Counted from the first letter of the stretch, positions 1 through 9,730 are shown. The stretch is 64,000 nucleotides of DNA from Psychrobacter submarinus (GCF_904846685.1 NZ_CAJHBQ010000003.1:62001-126000), one strand, 5' to 3'. A program made the numbers and translations. Notes: generated from the letters alone by a model not told the origin.

Positions 1-2
1 AT

Positions 3-89
3 TTTATTAATCGATTTTTTAGCGCTAAAGATAGCCTTATTAATAGGCATAGTTTGCAAAAGCAGCGGCAAAGAGTAGTAAGGAAATAG
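3..89 (+). CDS. possible 3' end of an upstream gene (partial)
   Basis: An open frame enters from the window edge and stops at TAG 87-89. It would encode about 28 residues ending in a basic tail (...KQRQRVVRK). It ends 13 bases before the next ATG, which fits a tight gene pair. A frame this short can stay open by chance, so the call is weak and no function can be given. Confidence 0.3.
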   Translation, partial: FINRFFSAKDSLINRHSLQKQRQRVVRK

Positions 90-102
90 AAGGCTAAATG
101 AC

Positions 103-675
103 ATGAGTGTACTGATAGGTGTAGGCATTGCGACTACTGTCGGCGTCATTTACATTGGTAAAAAAGGCTGGCAGGCGCTGCATAAAGCAGTTGGCATCAG
201 CCCTGGCGTGTTGGTTTATCAAGACCCTAATCAAGCGCTAACACCTAAAGATATGCGCTGGCGTCAGCTTGCTTTAGATCCAAAGCACTTAGCACCTTTA
301 ACGCAAGAGCAGCTGCGACAGCTACAAGCTATCGACGATAGGGTAGCGGTATATAGCGATTACCAGCAGAGCTTAGCGCAGCAGAACATTACAGCCACTA
401 TGACAGAGCAGCAGTTTGTGCTGCATAAGTTACTACACACGAGACTACCGGAGATGCTAACCAGTTACTATCATTTGTTCAAGCAAAATACAGATTGCGA
501 TAATGCTAAGAACAGTAATTCCTTTAAAAGCCGTCAACAAGACGAGGCTCAGCAATTACTGCAAGCGATGCTAGATAATATTGAATCAAGATTAGAGTCC
601 TTGCTAGAGCAAATGCAAAGCCAACATCTGCAAGATCTACGGGTGATGAAGCAGTATATGGATAGCCAAAGTTAG
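103..675 (+). CDS. small membrane-anchored protein of unknown function
   Basis: A 190-residue protein I do not recognise. Residues 1-19 form a glycine- and valine-rich hydrophobic stretch (MSVLIGVGIATTVGVIYIG) that looks like a single membrane anchor. The rest is soluble, rich in Gln and Leu, with a likely helical C-terminal third (about 140-185, with repeated Leu/Gln heptad-like spacing). The ATG at 103 follows an AAGG-type ribosome binding site (GAAGGCTAAATGAC). The gene reads towards rluB and is followed by a repeat hairpin and a terminator. No catalytic motif is visible; a membrane-tethered coiled-coil or structural role is only a guess. Confidence 0.6.
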   Translation: MSVLIGVGIATTVGVIYIGKKGWQALHKAVGISPGVLVYQDPNQALTPKDMRWRQLALDPKHLAPLTQEQLRQLQAIDDRVAVYSDYQQSLAQQNITATMTEQQFVLHKLLHTRLPEMLTSYYHLFKQNTDCDNAKNSNSFKSRQQDEAQQLLQAMLDNIESRLESLLEQMQSQHLQDLRVMKQYMDSQS

Positions 676-738
676 CTTATGCTGCAACTTCTGTGAGGTG
701 CGTTCCACGTACCATTGGCTAGGTTTTTCTCAATAATC

Positions 739-755
739 GGTGCGCAGGGCGCACC
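739..755. repeat. short REP-like hairpin
   Basis: GGTGCGC-AGG-GCGCACC forms a perfect 7-bp stem with a 3-base loop. A related partial unit (GAGGTGCGTTCCACGTACC) lies at 696-714. The pair resembles small extragenic palindromes scattered through bacterial genomes. It lies between the unknown gene and the terminator. Confidence 0.45.
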
Positions 756-790
756 TTACGTGAGCTAAAATCATAACCTACAAAAAGAAT

Positions 791-825
791 GGCCATTGAT
801 ATTAAATATCAATGGCCGTTTTATT
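791..825 (+). terminator. bidirectional intrinsic terminator
   Basis: GGCCATTGATAT (791-802) pairs perfectly with ATATCAATGGCC (806-817), followed by GTTTTATTTTG on the plus strand. On the minus strand the stem is followed by ATTCTTTTT. It can therefore end both the unknown gene (plus) and rluB (minus). The same GGCCATTGATAT arm is used in the terminator after wzi at 22905-22943. Confidence 0.75.
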
Positions 826-870
826 TTGTCTATAGTCAGTTGAAAATAAAACTGTTATATAAATTTAAAC

Positions 871-975
871 GCGCTACTGGTATAAATTTTACTTGCGTGC
901 TGCGTTCCCAGAGGCTGCGCAAAATTCATCCCAGTAGCGCTATGCGCTTTTTAGAGTGCATCGACTATAACCTAA
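871..975. repeat. palindromic interspersed repeat, copy A
   Basis: GCGCTACTGG (871-880) is the exact inverted complement of CCAGTAGCGC (931-940), and the arms extend imperfectly inwards (TATAAATTTT against AAAATTCAT). It is followed by TTTTTAGAGTGCATCGACTA. A diverged version of the whole block, including the TTTTTAGAGT tail, occurs at 13882-13985, so this is a repeated unit and not a single-copy hairpin. Confidence 0.55.
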
Positions 976-990
976 CTTGATAAATTTGTT

Positions 991-1908
991 TTAACGATTG
1001 TTATTACGGCTACGACCTTTACTAGCAGGACTGCCACTACGCTTAGACTTAGCGTTATTATCATTGCTCTCAGATCTACGATTGTCACTACGTCGCGCTT
1101 TTAGCGGTTTACTTCTAATGCGCTTTTGCTTCTCTTTAGCTGCACCATGCAGACCAGTACCCTGACGCGGGCGCAAGCTAACTAAATCAGTCAAAGTGTT
1201 GATGTCTTTTTTGTCTAATTCAATATGACGACCGGTACGCAGCTCTTTAGGTAAATCGATAGAGCCGTAGCGCGTACGTAATAGGCGGCTGACTTTTAGG
1301 CCCTGCGACTCAAATAGACGGCGCACTTCGCGATTACGTCCTTCTTTAAGCTTGACGTGATACCATTTATTCACGCCTTCACCGCCGCCTTCTTTAATAT
1401 CTTCAAACTGCGCCATACCATCTTCTAGCATCACGCCAGAAGTTAAGGTACGGGCAATCTCAGGCGTCACTTCGCCTAGCACTCGTACCGCATATTCACG
1501 AGTGATTTCATTCGATGGATGCATTAAGCGATGCGCCAGCTCCCCATCATTGGTAAATAATAGTAGACCAGTTGAATTAATATCCAAACGGCCGACCATT
1601 ACCCAGCGATCGTGGGTCAGTTTTGGTAGACGCTCAAATACAGTTGGACGACCTTCTGGATCGTTCGCTGAACAAATCTCGCCTTCAGGCTTGTAGTAAG
1701 CGATAACGCGGCGACGCTTTTCGTTCTCGCTGGTGTATTTGATCTGACGACCATCAACGCGGATCTCATCACCTGGACTGACGCGATCGCCAATAGTGGC
1801 TGGGCCATTATTGACCGATACTCGGCCCGCTTTGATGACTTCTTCCATTTGACGGCGTGAGCCAAGACCCATACGAGCGAGTGCTTTTTGTAGTTTTTCA
1901 TCTTTCAT
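991..1908 (-). CDS. rluB: 23S rRNA pseudouridine synthase (RluB/RsuA family)
   Basis: Pseudouridine synthase of the RsuA/RluB/E/F family, expected to modify helix 89 of 23S rRNA (the RluB site). An N-terminal S4 RNA-binding domain (LQKALARMGLGSRRQMEEVI) is followed by the catalytic motif GRLDINSTGLLLFTNDGE with the conserved Asp. A long Arg/Lys/Ser-rich tail begins near residue 245. The start chosen is the ATG at 1908, with AAGGA eight bases upstream. A longer frame reaching 1947 lacks this spacing and adds a non-family leader. In many bacteria rluB directly follows scpA-scpB; here those genes lie 50 kb away on the same strand. Confidence 0.92.
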   Translation of the reverse strand: MKDEKLQKALARMGLGSRRQMEEVIKAGRVSVNNGPATIGDRVSPGDEIRVDGRQIKYTSENEKRRRVIAYYKPEGEICSANDPEGRPTVFERLPKLTHDRWVMVGRLDINSTGLLLFTNDGELAHRLMHPSNEITREYAVRVLGEVTPEIARTLTSGVMLEDGMAQFEDIKEGGGEGVNKWYHVKLKEGRNREVRRLFESQGLKVSRLLRTRYGSIDLPKELRTGRHIELDKKDINTLTDLVSLRPRQGTGLHGAAKEKQKRIRSKPLKARRSDNRRSESNDNNAKSKRSGSPASKGRSRNNNR

Positions 1909-1984
1909 AATATATCCTTGAATCGGGTAAGTGTGTACATTTCTCAATGTAAAAAGTTAGATTGGCTATTTTACGCTACTTTGA

Positions 1985-2013
1985 ACGACAAAGCAGTAGT
2001 GAGCGACTATAAT
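1985..2013 (+). promoter_or_regulatory. candidate sigma70 promoter for locus 1
   Basis: ACGACA (1985-1990, four of six consensus bases) is followed by 17 bases and a perfect TATAAT (2008-2013). It lies in the 278-bp gap between the divergent rluB and wza starts. That leaves an untranslated leader of about 165 bases containing a T9 tract. No JUMPstart/ops element was seen. Confidence 0.4.
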
Positions 2014-2186
2014 ATCTGCAAACCAGTGTAGATAAAAGTGAACAAAAATAGTAACAATAGATGAAATTTTAACCAATTATGTTATTATGGCTTTTTTTTT
2101 ATAGTATAAATGCCTTACTAAACTAGTAATATATCGTCGTTATCTATACTTTTTATCTGTCATCATGTTCTATAAAGGTCTTCATT

Positions 2187-3293
2187 ATGCGCCAATCCTT
2201 TAAACTATTAAGCACCTCGGGCTTATTGCTCATGACTTTATGGTCTGCAGGATGCGCGACGACGACGATCAATTCAGGCTTGCAAGCAGGTGATTTGCCG
2301 CCAGTAGGGGATTTTACTGCCGAAAACGGTTTGCAGTTCAATATTCAGCCGCTCAACTTAGCGACCTTGCCGCCTCCGCAAGTCAGCCGTCCTACGAATG
2401 ACATCTATCAGCTTATAGCGAGCTCAAAGAAAAAAGAATACCGTATCTCTCAGGGTGATATCTTAGCTATTAATTTAGTGGGTTATCCAGATATGAATAT
2501 CGCTTCATCTGGAAACAGTAATAGTCCTGCATCTGCAGGATACCCAGTAGATCAACAAGGCTTCGTGCAGTTTCCATTAGTCGGCAGAGTTAAGGCGGCA
2601 GGATTGAGCGTACCGCAATTTACCGCTTCCTTACAAAGTCAACTGCAACGCTATCTGAAATACTCCGATCCACAAGTGAAGATTATCAATTACCGCGGTA
2701 ATAAGTTCTTTATCGATGGTGAAGTCAAACAGCCTGGCGAGTTTGCTATTGATGATGCGCCTGTATCACTATATAGTGCGATCTCCAAAGCGGGCGGTGC
2801 CACAGAGACCGGCGATTCAAACAGTATCGTGCTAAACCGTAATGGCCGTAATTATAATATCGGTTTAAGCGATCTACGGCAGATAGGCGCTTCGGGTAAT
2901 CAGATCTATATCCAAGACGGCGACTCTATTCATGTTAATAGCCAAGATCGAAACACCGTCTATGTCTTAGGCGAGTTTGGTCAAATTGAGCCGGTGCCTA
3001 TCTTAGAGCAAGGACTGAGCCTAGCGCAAGTGTTAGGCAGATCTAAAGGTCTGAACTCTGCTACTGCTAATGCGGCCAAAGTATATGTAGTCCGTGACAA
3101 TCCAAACTATCAGCGTACCAATATTTATTATGCTGATATGCAAAGTCTGACTAGTTTAGCACTAGCCAATCGCTTCGAGATGCAGCCGAATGATATTCTC
3201 TATGTGGATCCAACTGGCTTGACGCGTTGGAACCGTGTGATCAGTGCATTGCTTCCTTCAACCTCAGCAATTAGAAGCGTTTCAAGCTTATAG
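2187..3293 (+). CDS. wza: Wza-type outer-membrane polysaccharide export lipoprotein (locus 1)
   Basis: Outer-membrane export channel of a Wzy-dependent capsule or exopolysaccharide system. The signal peptide ends in lipobox SAGC with the acylated Cys at residue 23. A Poly_export domain (about 80-175, YRISQGDILAINLVGYPD...) and SLBB-type soluble ligand-binding repeats (FFIDGEVKQPGEF, VYVLGEFGQ) follow, and the C-terminal amphipathic region ends near LTRWNRVISALLPST. The 368-residue length fits the family. The ATG follows AAAGGTCTTCATT, almost the same leader as wza of locus 2. It is the first gene of locus 1, followed at once by wzb and wzc. Confidence 0.95.
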   Translation: MRQSFKLLSTSGLLLMTLWSAGCATTTINSGLQAGDLPPVGDFTAENGLQFNIQPLNLATLPPPQVSRPTNDIYQLIASSKKKEYRISQGDILAINLVGYPDMNIASSGNSNSPASAGYPVDQQGFVQFPLVGRVKAAGLSVPQFTASLQSQLQRYLKYSDPQVKIINYRGNKFFIDGEVKQPGEFAIDDAPVSLYSAISKAGGATETGDSNSIVLNRNGRNYNIGLSDLRQIGASGNQIYIQDGDSIHVNSQDRNTVYVLGEFGQIEPVPILEQGLSLAQVLGRSKGLNSATANAAKVYVVRDNPNYQRTNIYYADMQSLTSLALANRFEMQPNDILYVDPTGLTRWNRVISALLPSTSAIRSVSSL

Positions 3294-3305
3294 GTGGCAA
3301 ATATT

Positions 3306-3737
3306 ATGGCATTTGATAATATTTTGGTGGTTTGCGTGGGCAATATTTGTCGCAGTCCTATCGCTGAGGCGGCTCTTACGCAGCAGTACCCTAATAAGAC
3401 AATCGACTCTGCTGGGCTCTCCGCTGTAGTCGGTAATGGCGCTGATCCTAAAGCTTTGGCTGTGATGTCAGAGCTGGGTATAGATATGTCTGCGCATATC
3501 GCCAAGCAGATTGACGAGACGTTAGTGAAGCGCGCGGATTTGATCCTGACGATGTCTAATAATCAAAGCAAATGGATAGAGGACCGTTGGCCGCATTGCC
3601 GCGGTAAGACTTTCCGTATTGGGCATTGGATTGACAAAGACATCGCTGATCCATATCGCCATGATCTTGCTGTGTTCGAAAAGGCGCGGCAAGATATCTT
3701 CGATAGCCTAAAACCTTGGGCTGATAAAATTAGCTAA
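3306..3737 (+). CDS. wzb: low-molecular-weight protein tyrosine phosphatase Wzb
   Basis: Cytoplasmic phosphatase that dephosphorylates the tyrosine cluster of Wzc, a cycle needed for high-molecular-weight polymer. The CX5R P-loop is C10-VGNIC-R16 followed by Ser, and the general-acid loop is the DPYRHD motif near residue 118. The protein has 143 residues, usual for the family. I start at ATG 3306, which gives the family-like MAFDNILVVCVGN and has AGGTGG upstream; the in-frame GTG at 3294 is less likely. There is no second wzb in locus 2, so this enzyme may serve both kinases. Confidence 0.93.
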   Translation: MAFDNILVVCVGNICRSPIAEAALTQQYPNKTIDSAGLSAVVGNGADPKALAVMSELGIDMSAHIAKQIDETLVKRADLILTMSNNQSKWIEDRWPHCRGKTFRIGHWIDKDIADPYRHDLAVFEKARQDIFDSLKPWADKIS

Positions 3738-3810
3738 CTGCTTACCCCTAATTAAGTGATATCGAGTTACTGATATTGAGCTACTAATCTAAGATGATGA
3801 ACCCAAAGTT

Positions 3811-6015
3811 ATGACTATAGATTCAAAAAATAGTGCCAAAACGGCTGTCGAAAAAGAAGACGATGAAATCGACCTAATGGCGCTACTATTAGCGTTGTTG
3901 CGTGGTTGGAAGACTATACTGTTTTTTGCCATACTGGGACTATTGATTGGTATCTTATATAGTCGCTATGTCAATCCGACTTATAAATCTGAAGCTCTAA
4001 TACAAATCGATGAAAAGTCATCAGGAATATCGGCGCTTGGCGGCGATATCTCAGAGCTTATCGGCGCTGAAGACAGCAAAGCGCAGGCGGAAGCTGAATT
4101 GATCCGTTCTCGAATGGTATTAGAACCCGTGATTAACTCGCTACATCTACGTATCCGCTTAGCTGATCCTGAAGTAGGCGCTATAGATAGAATCGTCAAT
4201 GACCGTACAAATACCGCTATACATACGCTAGAAGGAGTGTCCCTAACTACGACAGACGGTCAAGCCAGTATCAGTCAATTTAATGTCTCGCAAGGCTATC
4301 TAAATCAGCCATTTACTCTCACTCGCTCTGAAACGGGTTTTACACTTAGTAATGAACTTGATGAGTTCAAAGGTCAGCTGAACCAACCTCATCAGTTTAA
4401 AGGAGCGGATGGCCAGATCCAGATTACAGTCAACGATTTACCTGCTGACAGTCATGCTATTAGTCTGACTAAGCAATCATTACAGAGAACGACTAATACG
4501 ATAAATGACGCGCTATCGGTAGTTGAAAAGGGTAAGCAGACTGGCATTATTGAGCTGTCCATGACCGGCAATAACCAGCAGCAGACTAGCCTTATTCTTA
4601 AAGAGATTGTCTTATCTTATGTGGGTCAAAACCAGTCTCGTGGTACCGAAGATACCACTAGAACGCTTGAGTTTATGGAAACTCAGATTCCGCTATTAAG
4701 AAAGAAGCTAGAAGATTCAGAAGCAGTATTTAACGAGTTTCGAACTAAGTACGGTACTATTGATGTCAGTCAAGAAGCGTCAATTCTATTAGCAGAAAAC
4801 TCTCAGATTGACACACAGCTCAGTGAGCTTAAGCTAAAAAAAGCAGATTTGACCACTTATTACACTGACGAGCATCCGCTTGTTATTCAAATCGATGAGC
4901 AAATAGCCGTATTGAACGCTCGCAAGCAAAAAATTGATAATACTATTGCTGGCCTTCCAGAAGTGCAGCGTGAGTTCTTAAAGCTATCACAAGATACCGA
5001 GATAAATAGAGAAATCTATTTAAATCTACTCAAGAATTATCAACAGTTACAAATAGCAAAAGTAGGCCAAAAAGGCTTTGCGCGTATTATTGATTTGCCT
5101 ATTGATACCTTTGAGCCAATTGCTCCAAGAAAGCTATTAATAATGGCATTGGCTTTGATATTAGGTGGCATGCTAGGGTCGATGATAGTTCTAGTCAAAA
5201 GTATGCTTAGAAACGTGGTCAAGGATCCTGAGAGTATCGAAGCTAAGACCGGTGTACCAGTCATTGCTACTATTCCGCGCTCGCCACTGTTAACCAGACT
5301 ACGTAAGAATAAAAAATCATCAAATCGTCTGTTGGCCCATGCCGATAACAATAGCCTGAGCTACGAGGCGATCAAGAGCTTAAGAACGAACTTGATGTTC
5401 GGTATGCCGGTAGTGGGTAAAGTCGGTGAGCGAGCTAAAGTTATCTTAATCACCGGTGAGAGCCCAGGGGTAGGTAAGTCGTTTATCTCTGCTAACTTAA
5501 CTGAGGTATTTTCGCAGCTCGATAAAAAGGTACTGATCATAGATGCGGATATGCGCTTAGGTGAGCTGCATAGAATGTTCGATATGAGCCAAGATAATGG
5601 CTTAGGAGATTATTTAGCGCAGCACATTGAGTTAGCATCGGTTATACATCCGACCTCTATAGATAATGTCGACTTTATGCCGCGTGGACAGCATCCTAAG
5701 AACCCATCATCCTTGCTCTCAGGTGATAAGTTTGAGCGTATGATGACAGAGCTCAATGAGCACTACGATTATATTGTTATCGATTCGCCGCCTATCTTAG
5801 CGGCATCAGATGCGATGATTATGTCGCATTACGCGGATAGAGTACTAATGGTGACACGCTATGATCAGTCAGTAGAAGGTCAAGTCGCTTATGCAATCAA
5901 GCAGATGCATAAGGCCGATGTCCAAGTCGATGGTATTGTCCTCAATGATGTACAACAGGGCTTAATAAGTAAATATAGTTATCATTATAGCTATGCCTAT
6001 GGTAATAACAGCTAA
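3811..6015 (+). CDS. wzc: Wzc-type tyrosine autokinase / polysaccharide co-polymerase (locus 1)
   Basis: Inner-membrane BY-kinase controlling chain length and export with Wza. In order: a first TM helix near residues 32-52 with a Wzz domain, a periplasmic coiled-coil region (about 280-400), a second TM near 440-465, then the kinase domain. The kinase has Walker A (GESPGVGKSF, from about residue 549), Walker A' (VLIIDADMRLG) and Walker B (YDYIVIDSPP). The C-terminus carries a tyrosine cluster at 722, 724, 726, 728 and 730. The length of 734 fits the family. It has a close paralogue at 24627. Confidence 0.95.
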   Translation: MTIDSKNSAKTAVEKEDDEIDLMALLLALLRGWKTILFFAILGLLIGILYSRYVNPTYKSEALIQIDEKSSGISALGGDISELIGAEDSKAQAEAELIRSRMVLEPVINSLHLRIRLADPEVGAIDRIVNDRTNTAIHTLEGVSLTTTDGQASISQFNVSQGYLNQPFTLTRSETGFTLSNELDEFKGQLNQPHQFKGADGQIQITVNDLPADSHAISLTKQSLQRTTNTINDALSVVEKGKQTGIIELSMTGNNQQQTSLILKEIVLSYVGQNQSRGTEDTTRTLEFMETQIPLLRKKLEDSEAVFNEFRTKYGTIDVSQEASILLAENSQIDTQLSELKLKKADLTTYYTDEHPLVIQIDEQIAVLNARKQKIDNTIAGLPEVQREFLKLSQDTEINREIYLNLLKNYQQLQIAKVGQKGFARIIDLPIDTFEPIAPRKLLIMALALILGGMLGSMIVLVKSMLRNVVKDPESIEAKTGVPVIATIPRSPLLTRLRKNKKSSNRLLAHADNNSLSYEAIKSLRTNLMFGMPVVGKVGERAKVILITGESPGVGKSFISANLTEVFSQLDKKVLIIDADMRLGELHRMFDMSQDNGLGDYLAQHIELASVIHPTSIDNVDFMPRGQHPKNPSSLLSGDKFERMMTELNEHYDYIVIDSPPILAASDAMIMSHYADRVLMVTRYDQSVEGQVAYAIKQMHKADVQVDGIVLNDVQQGLISKYSYHYSYAYGNNS

Positions 6016-6065
6016 CTGTAGTTTCGACCTAAGCCTATAAAGTATGAATAAAATAGTTGTCCATT

Positions 6066-8087
6066 ATGTCGATAGAATCCAAACCTACTAGCACTCAGCA
6101 GCACCAAGAAGCGACCAGTTGGTCGCAACGGGTTGCTGAGTATCTACTAGCGCTACCGCGCAGCGCTAAGCAAGCTATCTTGATGACGGCTGACTTTGTG
6201 ATGTCAGCGGTATGCTTATATTTCGCCATTGCAGCACGCTATGGCTATATGGGCAATCATATTAGCCCAGTTGCGCTATGTCTTTATGCATTAATCCCGG
6301 TGATTGGTTTATACCTTATAGGTTTTTATAAAGGTGTTGCCCGTAGCTTCTTCGACTCCGCGATGGGCAAAGTGCTACAACTGTTCTTATTGCTGATTGT
6401 CATCGCACAAGGAGCGCTGTATCTTGATCTGATACCCGGTATGCCACGGGCAGTACCTATTCTATACTTGTTTTTATTCTTTATTTGGCTATGGAATAGT
6501 CGTTTAACTATTCGCGAGCTACTTGCACGTTGGCAAGGTCAGCGACCGCAGCGTCAGCTCAATGATGACTCTGATAATGTACTTATTTATGGTGCAGGGG
6601 AGGCAGGTAAAGAGCTGTTAGAGGGCCTCAGAAACTCTCATAAGTATAATGTTGTGGCTTTTGTTGACGATGATGTTCAGCTCACTGGCGCTTATGTGTT
6701 AGGCAAGCGCATCTATGGTCCTGATGAGCTAGTGGAAGTCGTGTCTAAGCTTGATATCTCCCAAGTGTTCTTAGCTATTCCTTCTATTAGCCGTGCTAGC
6801 AAGCGGCAGATCATCGATAAGCTAGAAGGTATCTCGATTAAAATTAAAGAGCTACCAAGCCTAGAAGAGATAGTCGATGGTAAAGTCACTGTCAGTAGTA
6901 TGCGCAAAGTCGATATCTTAGATGTACTAGATCGGCAGACTGTCGAGCCTGATGAGCGCTTATTACGATATAATATCGCTGATAAATGCGTACTGGTCAC
7001 TGGTGCTGGTGGCTCTATCGGTAGCGAGCTATGCCGGCAAATCATCATAAATAAGCCCAAAGTTTTGGTACTCTACGAGCTATCTGAGTTTGCGCTTTAT
7101 AGCATTCATCAAGAGCTGATCGCTCGAGTCGCTAGCAAAGACATCTATCAAGGCATCGAAGTCATCGCAGTGATCGGTAATGTCACTAATGAAGCCAATC
7201 TACTACGTGTACTCAAACGCTATCAAATCCAGACCGTCTATCATGCGGCAGCCTACAAGCATGTGCCTATCGTCGAGCATAACCCTTTTGAAGGTGCAAT
7301 AAATAACAGCAAGGGCACGTATCACTGTGCTCGCGCCGCTATCGAAGCGAAGGTTGAGACCTTTGTACTTATTTCAACTGATAAAGCGGTAAGACCAACC
7401 AATGTCATGGGCGCCACTAAGCGTTTAGCGGAATTAGTTTGTCAAGCGCTCAGCCAAAAGAACAATTCGAATAATAACCATACCCTCATCAGTATGGTGC
7501 GCTTCGGTAATGTACTCGGCTCATCAGGCTCAGTAGTGCCGGTATTTACTAAGCAGATCGCGCAGGGTAAGCCTATTACTGTGACCCATCCAGATGTCAC
7601 ACGTTACTTTATGACGATACCGGAAGCGGCAAACTTAGTCATTCAAGCAGGGGCAATGGCAAAAGGTGGGGAAGTGTTTGTCCTCGATATGGGCGCTCCA
7701 GTAAGAATCGTTGATCTTGCAAAGCGTATGATTCAGTTAAGCGGCTTTGAGGTAAAAGACGAAGAGCACCCTTATGGTGATATCGAGATTACCTATACCG
7801 GACTGCGCCCAGGAGAGAAGCTCTATGAGGAGCTTATCATTGGTGAGGATAATGTCGAAGATACGGATCATCCGCTGATCATGCAGGCAATGGAGTCGAG
7901 CTTTCCTTTGACAGATATTGAAAAGACGTTGAACGAGCTTGCGCAAAGAGCACAGAACTATGATGTTGATTGGCTCAAACAAGAGTTTCGCTATTTTGTC
8001 GCGGGTTATCAAGATGGTACTCCTATTGCGAATACGATAACTAAAGATATAAGTTATAACCTTGAGAAACTTAACTCAGTGTCTTAA
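6066..8087 (+). CDS. wbpM: membrane UDP-GlcNAc 4,6-dehydratase (WbpM/PglF/CapD family)
   Basis: Long-type nucleotide-sugar dehydratase, expected to turn UDP-GlcNAc into UDP-4-keto-6-deoxy-GlcNAc. Four N-terminal TM helices (about 35-150) precede a first Rossmann unit (VLIYGAGEAGKE) and the catalytic SDR unit (VLVTGAGGSIGSELC). In the catalytic motif the usual Tyr of YxxxK is Met (NVMGATKR), a hallmark of the WbpM/PglF branch and not a defect. Start at ATG 6066; a TTG three codons upstream is possible, and neither has a strong binding site. With the pglE-like (20086) and pglD-like (19389) genes it completes a UDP-bacillosamine-type pathway. Confidence 0.9.
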   Translation: MSIESKPTSTQQHQEATSWSQRVAEYLLALPRSAKQAILMTADFVMSAVCLYFAIAARYGYMGNHISPVALCLYALIPVIGLYLIGFYKGVARSFFDSAMGKVLQLFLLLIVIAQGALYLDLIPGMPRAVPILYLFLFFIWLWNSRLTIRELLARWQGQRPQRQLNDDSDNVLIYGAGEAGKELLEGLRNSHKYNVVAFVDDDVQLTGAYVLGKRIYGPDELVEVVSKLDISQVFLAIPSISRASKRQIIDKLEGISIKIKELPSLEEIVDGKVTVSSMRKVDILDVLDRQTVEPDERLLRYNIADKCVLVTGAGGSIGSELCRQIIINKPKVLVLYELSEFALYSIHQELIARVASKDIYQGIEVIAVIGNVTNEANLLRVLKRYQIQTVYHAAAYKHVPIVEHNPFEGAINNSKGTYHCARAAIEAKVETFVLISTDKAVRPTNVMGATKRLAELVCQALSQKNNSNNNHTLISMVRFGNVLGSSGSVVPVFTKQIAQGKPITVTHPDVTRYFMTIPEAANLVIQAGAMAKGGEVFVLDMGAPVRIVDLAKRMIQLSGFEVKDEEHPYGDIEITYTGLRPGEKLYEELIIGEDNVEDTDHPLIMQAMESSFPLTDIEKTLNELAQRAQNYDVDWLKQEFRYFVAGYQDGTPIANTITKDISYNLEKLNSVS

Positions 8088-8139
8088 TAAAGTATTACTT
8101 CGCACACTAATTTAGTTAATACTAAGGACATTTACTCAA

Positions 8140-9675
8140 GTGGAAAGTAATAAATACAAACGCATAGCAAAAAATGCGGGCATGCTTTATTTCCGCATGC
8201 TACTTACTATGGCAGTGGCGTTATATACTTCAAGGGTTATATTACAAACTCTTGGTGTTGAAGACTTCGGTATCTACAATGTAGTCGCTGGCTTTGTAAT
8301 CATGTTAGGATTTCTAAATAGTGCAATGTCTTCAGCAACACAGCGTTTTCTTACTTTTGAAATTGGTAAAATAGGTGATAAAGACATACGCGGTATTTTT
8401 AGCATGAGCTTAAATATTCATGTGCTTATTGCTTTATTTGTATTTCTATTAGGTGAAACAGTAGGTCTTTGGTTTGTAAGAACGCAGTTGACCATACCCA
8501 TTGATAGAATAATTGCTGCCCAATGGGTTTTTCATTTATCATTATTGTCTTTTATGGTTACTATAATTAGTGTGCCATACAATGCTTTAATTATCGCGCA
8601 CGAAAAAATGAAAGTGTTTGCATGGGTAAGTATTCTTGATGTATTGTTAAAATTAATAATAGTTTTCGTATTAAGTTGGTTTGGTTTTGATAAATTAATA
8701 CTGTATGGATTTTTAAGCTTTATAGTTGTATTAATTATAGCTTTAGTATATCGAGTTTACTGCAAGAGTAATTTTGTGGAGTCAAAGTTTAGATTATATT
8801 GGGATAAAAATCTCTTTGAGGTTATGCTGTCTTATACAGGTTGGAATTTATTTGGAAATATTGCCTCAGTGATGAGTGGCCAAGGAGTTAATATATTACT
8901 CAATATTTTTTTTGGACCATCTGTTAACGCTGCTAGGGCTATTGCAATGCAGGTATCAAATGCGCTTAACAAGTTTGTGCAAAGCTTGCAAGTTGCAATT
9001 AATCCTCAAATTATAAAATCCTACGCATCACAAGATATGGCTTATATGCATCAGCTAGTTTGTTATGGTGCAAAGTATAATTTTTTTCTCTTGTTTTTTT
9101 TGTCTGTACCAATACTAATAAATACTGATTTTGTTTTAAATATGTGGCTTGGCTCTGTACCTGAGTATACATCTATATTTGTGAAGCTTATAATAGTTAA
9201 CATTATTATCGACTGTATATCCGCGCCTTTAATGACTGCTGCACAAGCTACTGGTAAGATAAAACTGTATCAAAGTGTGGTAGGAGGGTTCTTATTGCTC
9301 AACCTACCTTTATCATATTTGGTACTGAGCTTTGGGAGTAAACCTTACGTAGTAGTCTATGTGAGTATCATAATGTCTATTCTTGCTCTGATAGCAAGAT
9401 TAATAATTCTAAAGAAGTTAATGTTCTTGCCGGTAGCTGAGTACCTCAAGGAAGTTTTAGGACGCTCAATCGTAATTTCTAGTGTAGTGGTATTATTATA
9501 TTATTGGTTATTGGTGTACATATTCCATGACTTTAGTTTTTGGTTAGAATCCATAATTATATCTTTTTTTGTTCTTATTGCTGTAGTATTATTTGGATTT
9601 AGTAGATTTGAACGAAACGCAATATTTAATAAAATTAGAGTTATGTCAGAACGATTTTCACATAAAAATATTTAA
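8140..9675 (+). CDS. wzx: Wzx-type oligosaccharide flippase (MOP superfamily)
   Basis: A 511-residue, very hydrophobic protein with about 12-14 TM helices. The N-terminus (LYFRMLLTMAVALYTSRVILQTLGVEDFGIYNVV) is typical of polysaccharide-transporter flippases that move undecaprenyl-linked repeat units to the periplasmic face. The start is GTG, with AAGGA about 12 bases upstream, a rather long spacing. It is the only MOP-type flippase in the window; locus 2 has an ABC transporter instead. From here to about 16.2 kb base composition turns clearly AT-rich, unlike wza-wzb-wzc. Confidence 0.88.
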   Translation: MESNKYKRIAKNAGMLYFRMLLTMAVALYTSRVILQTLGVEDFGIYNVVAGFVIMLGFLNSAMSSATQRFLTFEIGKIGDKDIRGIFSMSLNIHVLIALFVFLLGETVGLWFVRTQLTIPIDRIIAAQWVFHLSLLSFMVTIISVPYNALIIAHEKMKVFAWVSILDVLLKLIIVFVLSWFGFDKLILYGFLSFIVVLIIALVYRVYCKSNFVESKFRLYWDKNLFEVMLSYTGWNLFGNIASVMSGQGVNILLNIFFGPSVNAARAIAMQVSNALNKFVQSLQVAINPQIIKSYASQDMAYMHQLVCYGAKYNFFLLFFLSVPILINTDFVLNMWLGSVPEYTSIFVKLIIVNIIIDCISAPLMTAAQATGKIKLYQSVVGGFLLLNLPLSYLVLSFGSKPYVVVYVSIIMSILALIARLIILKKLMFLPVAEYLKEVLGRSIVISSVVVLLYYWLLVYIFHDFSFWLESIIISFFVLIAVVLFGFSRFERNAIFNKIRVMSERFSHKNI

Positions 9676-9730
9676 TTTTAAGATAAGTTCATAAGTAAAG
9701 TACAACATAATAATCTCTGGATAATCTAAC

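Noticed and set aside
789..980. 63-codon open frame starting at the terminator
   Set aside because: It begins inside the GGCCATTGATAT terminator stem and runs through the palindromic repeat; no ribosome binding site or protein-like composition.
6066..8087. Met in place of Tyr in the SDR catalytic motif (NVMGATK) as a sign of an inactive enzyme
   Set aside because: Long-type 4,6-dehydratases of the WbpM/PglF branch normally have Met at this place.
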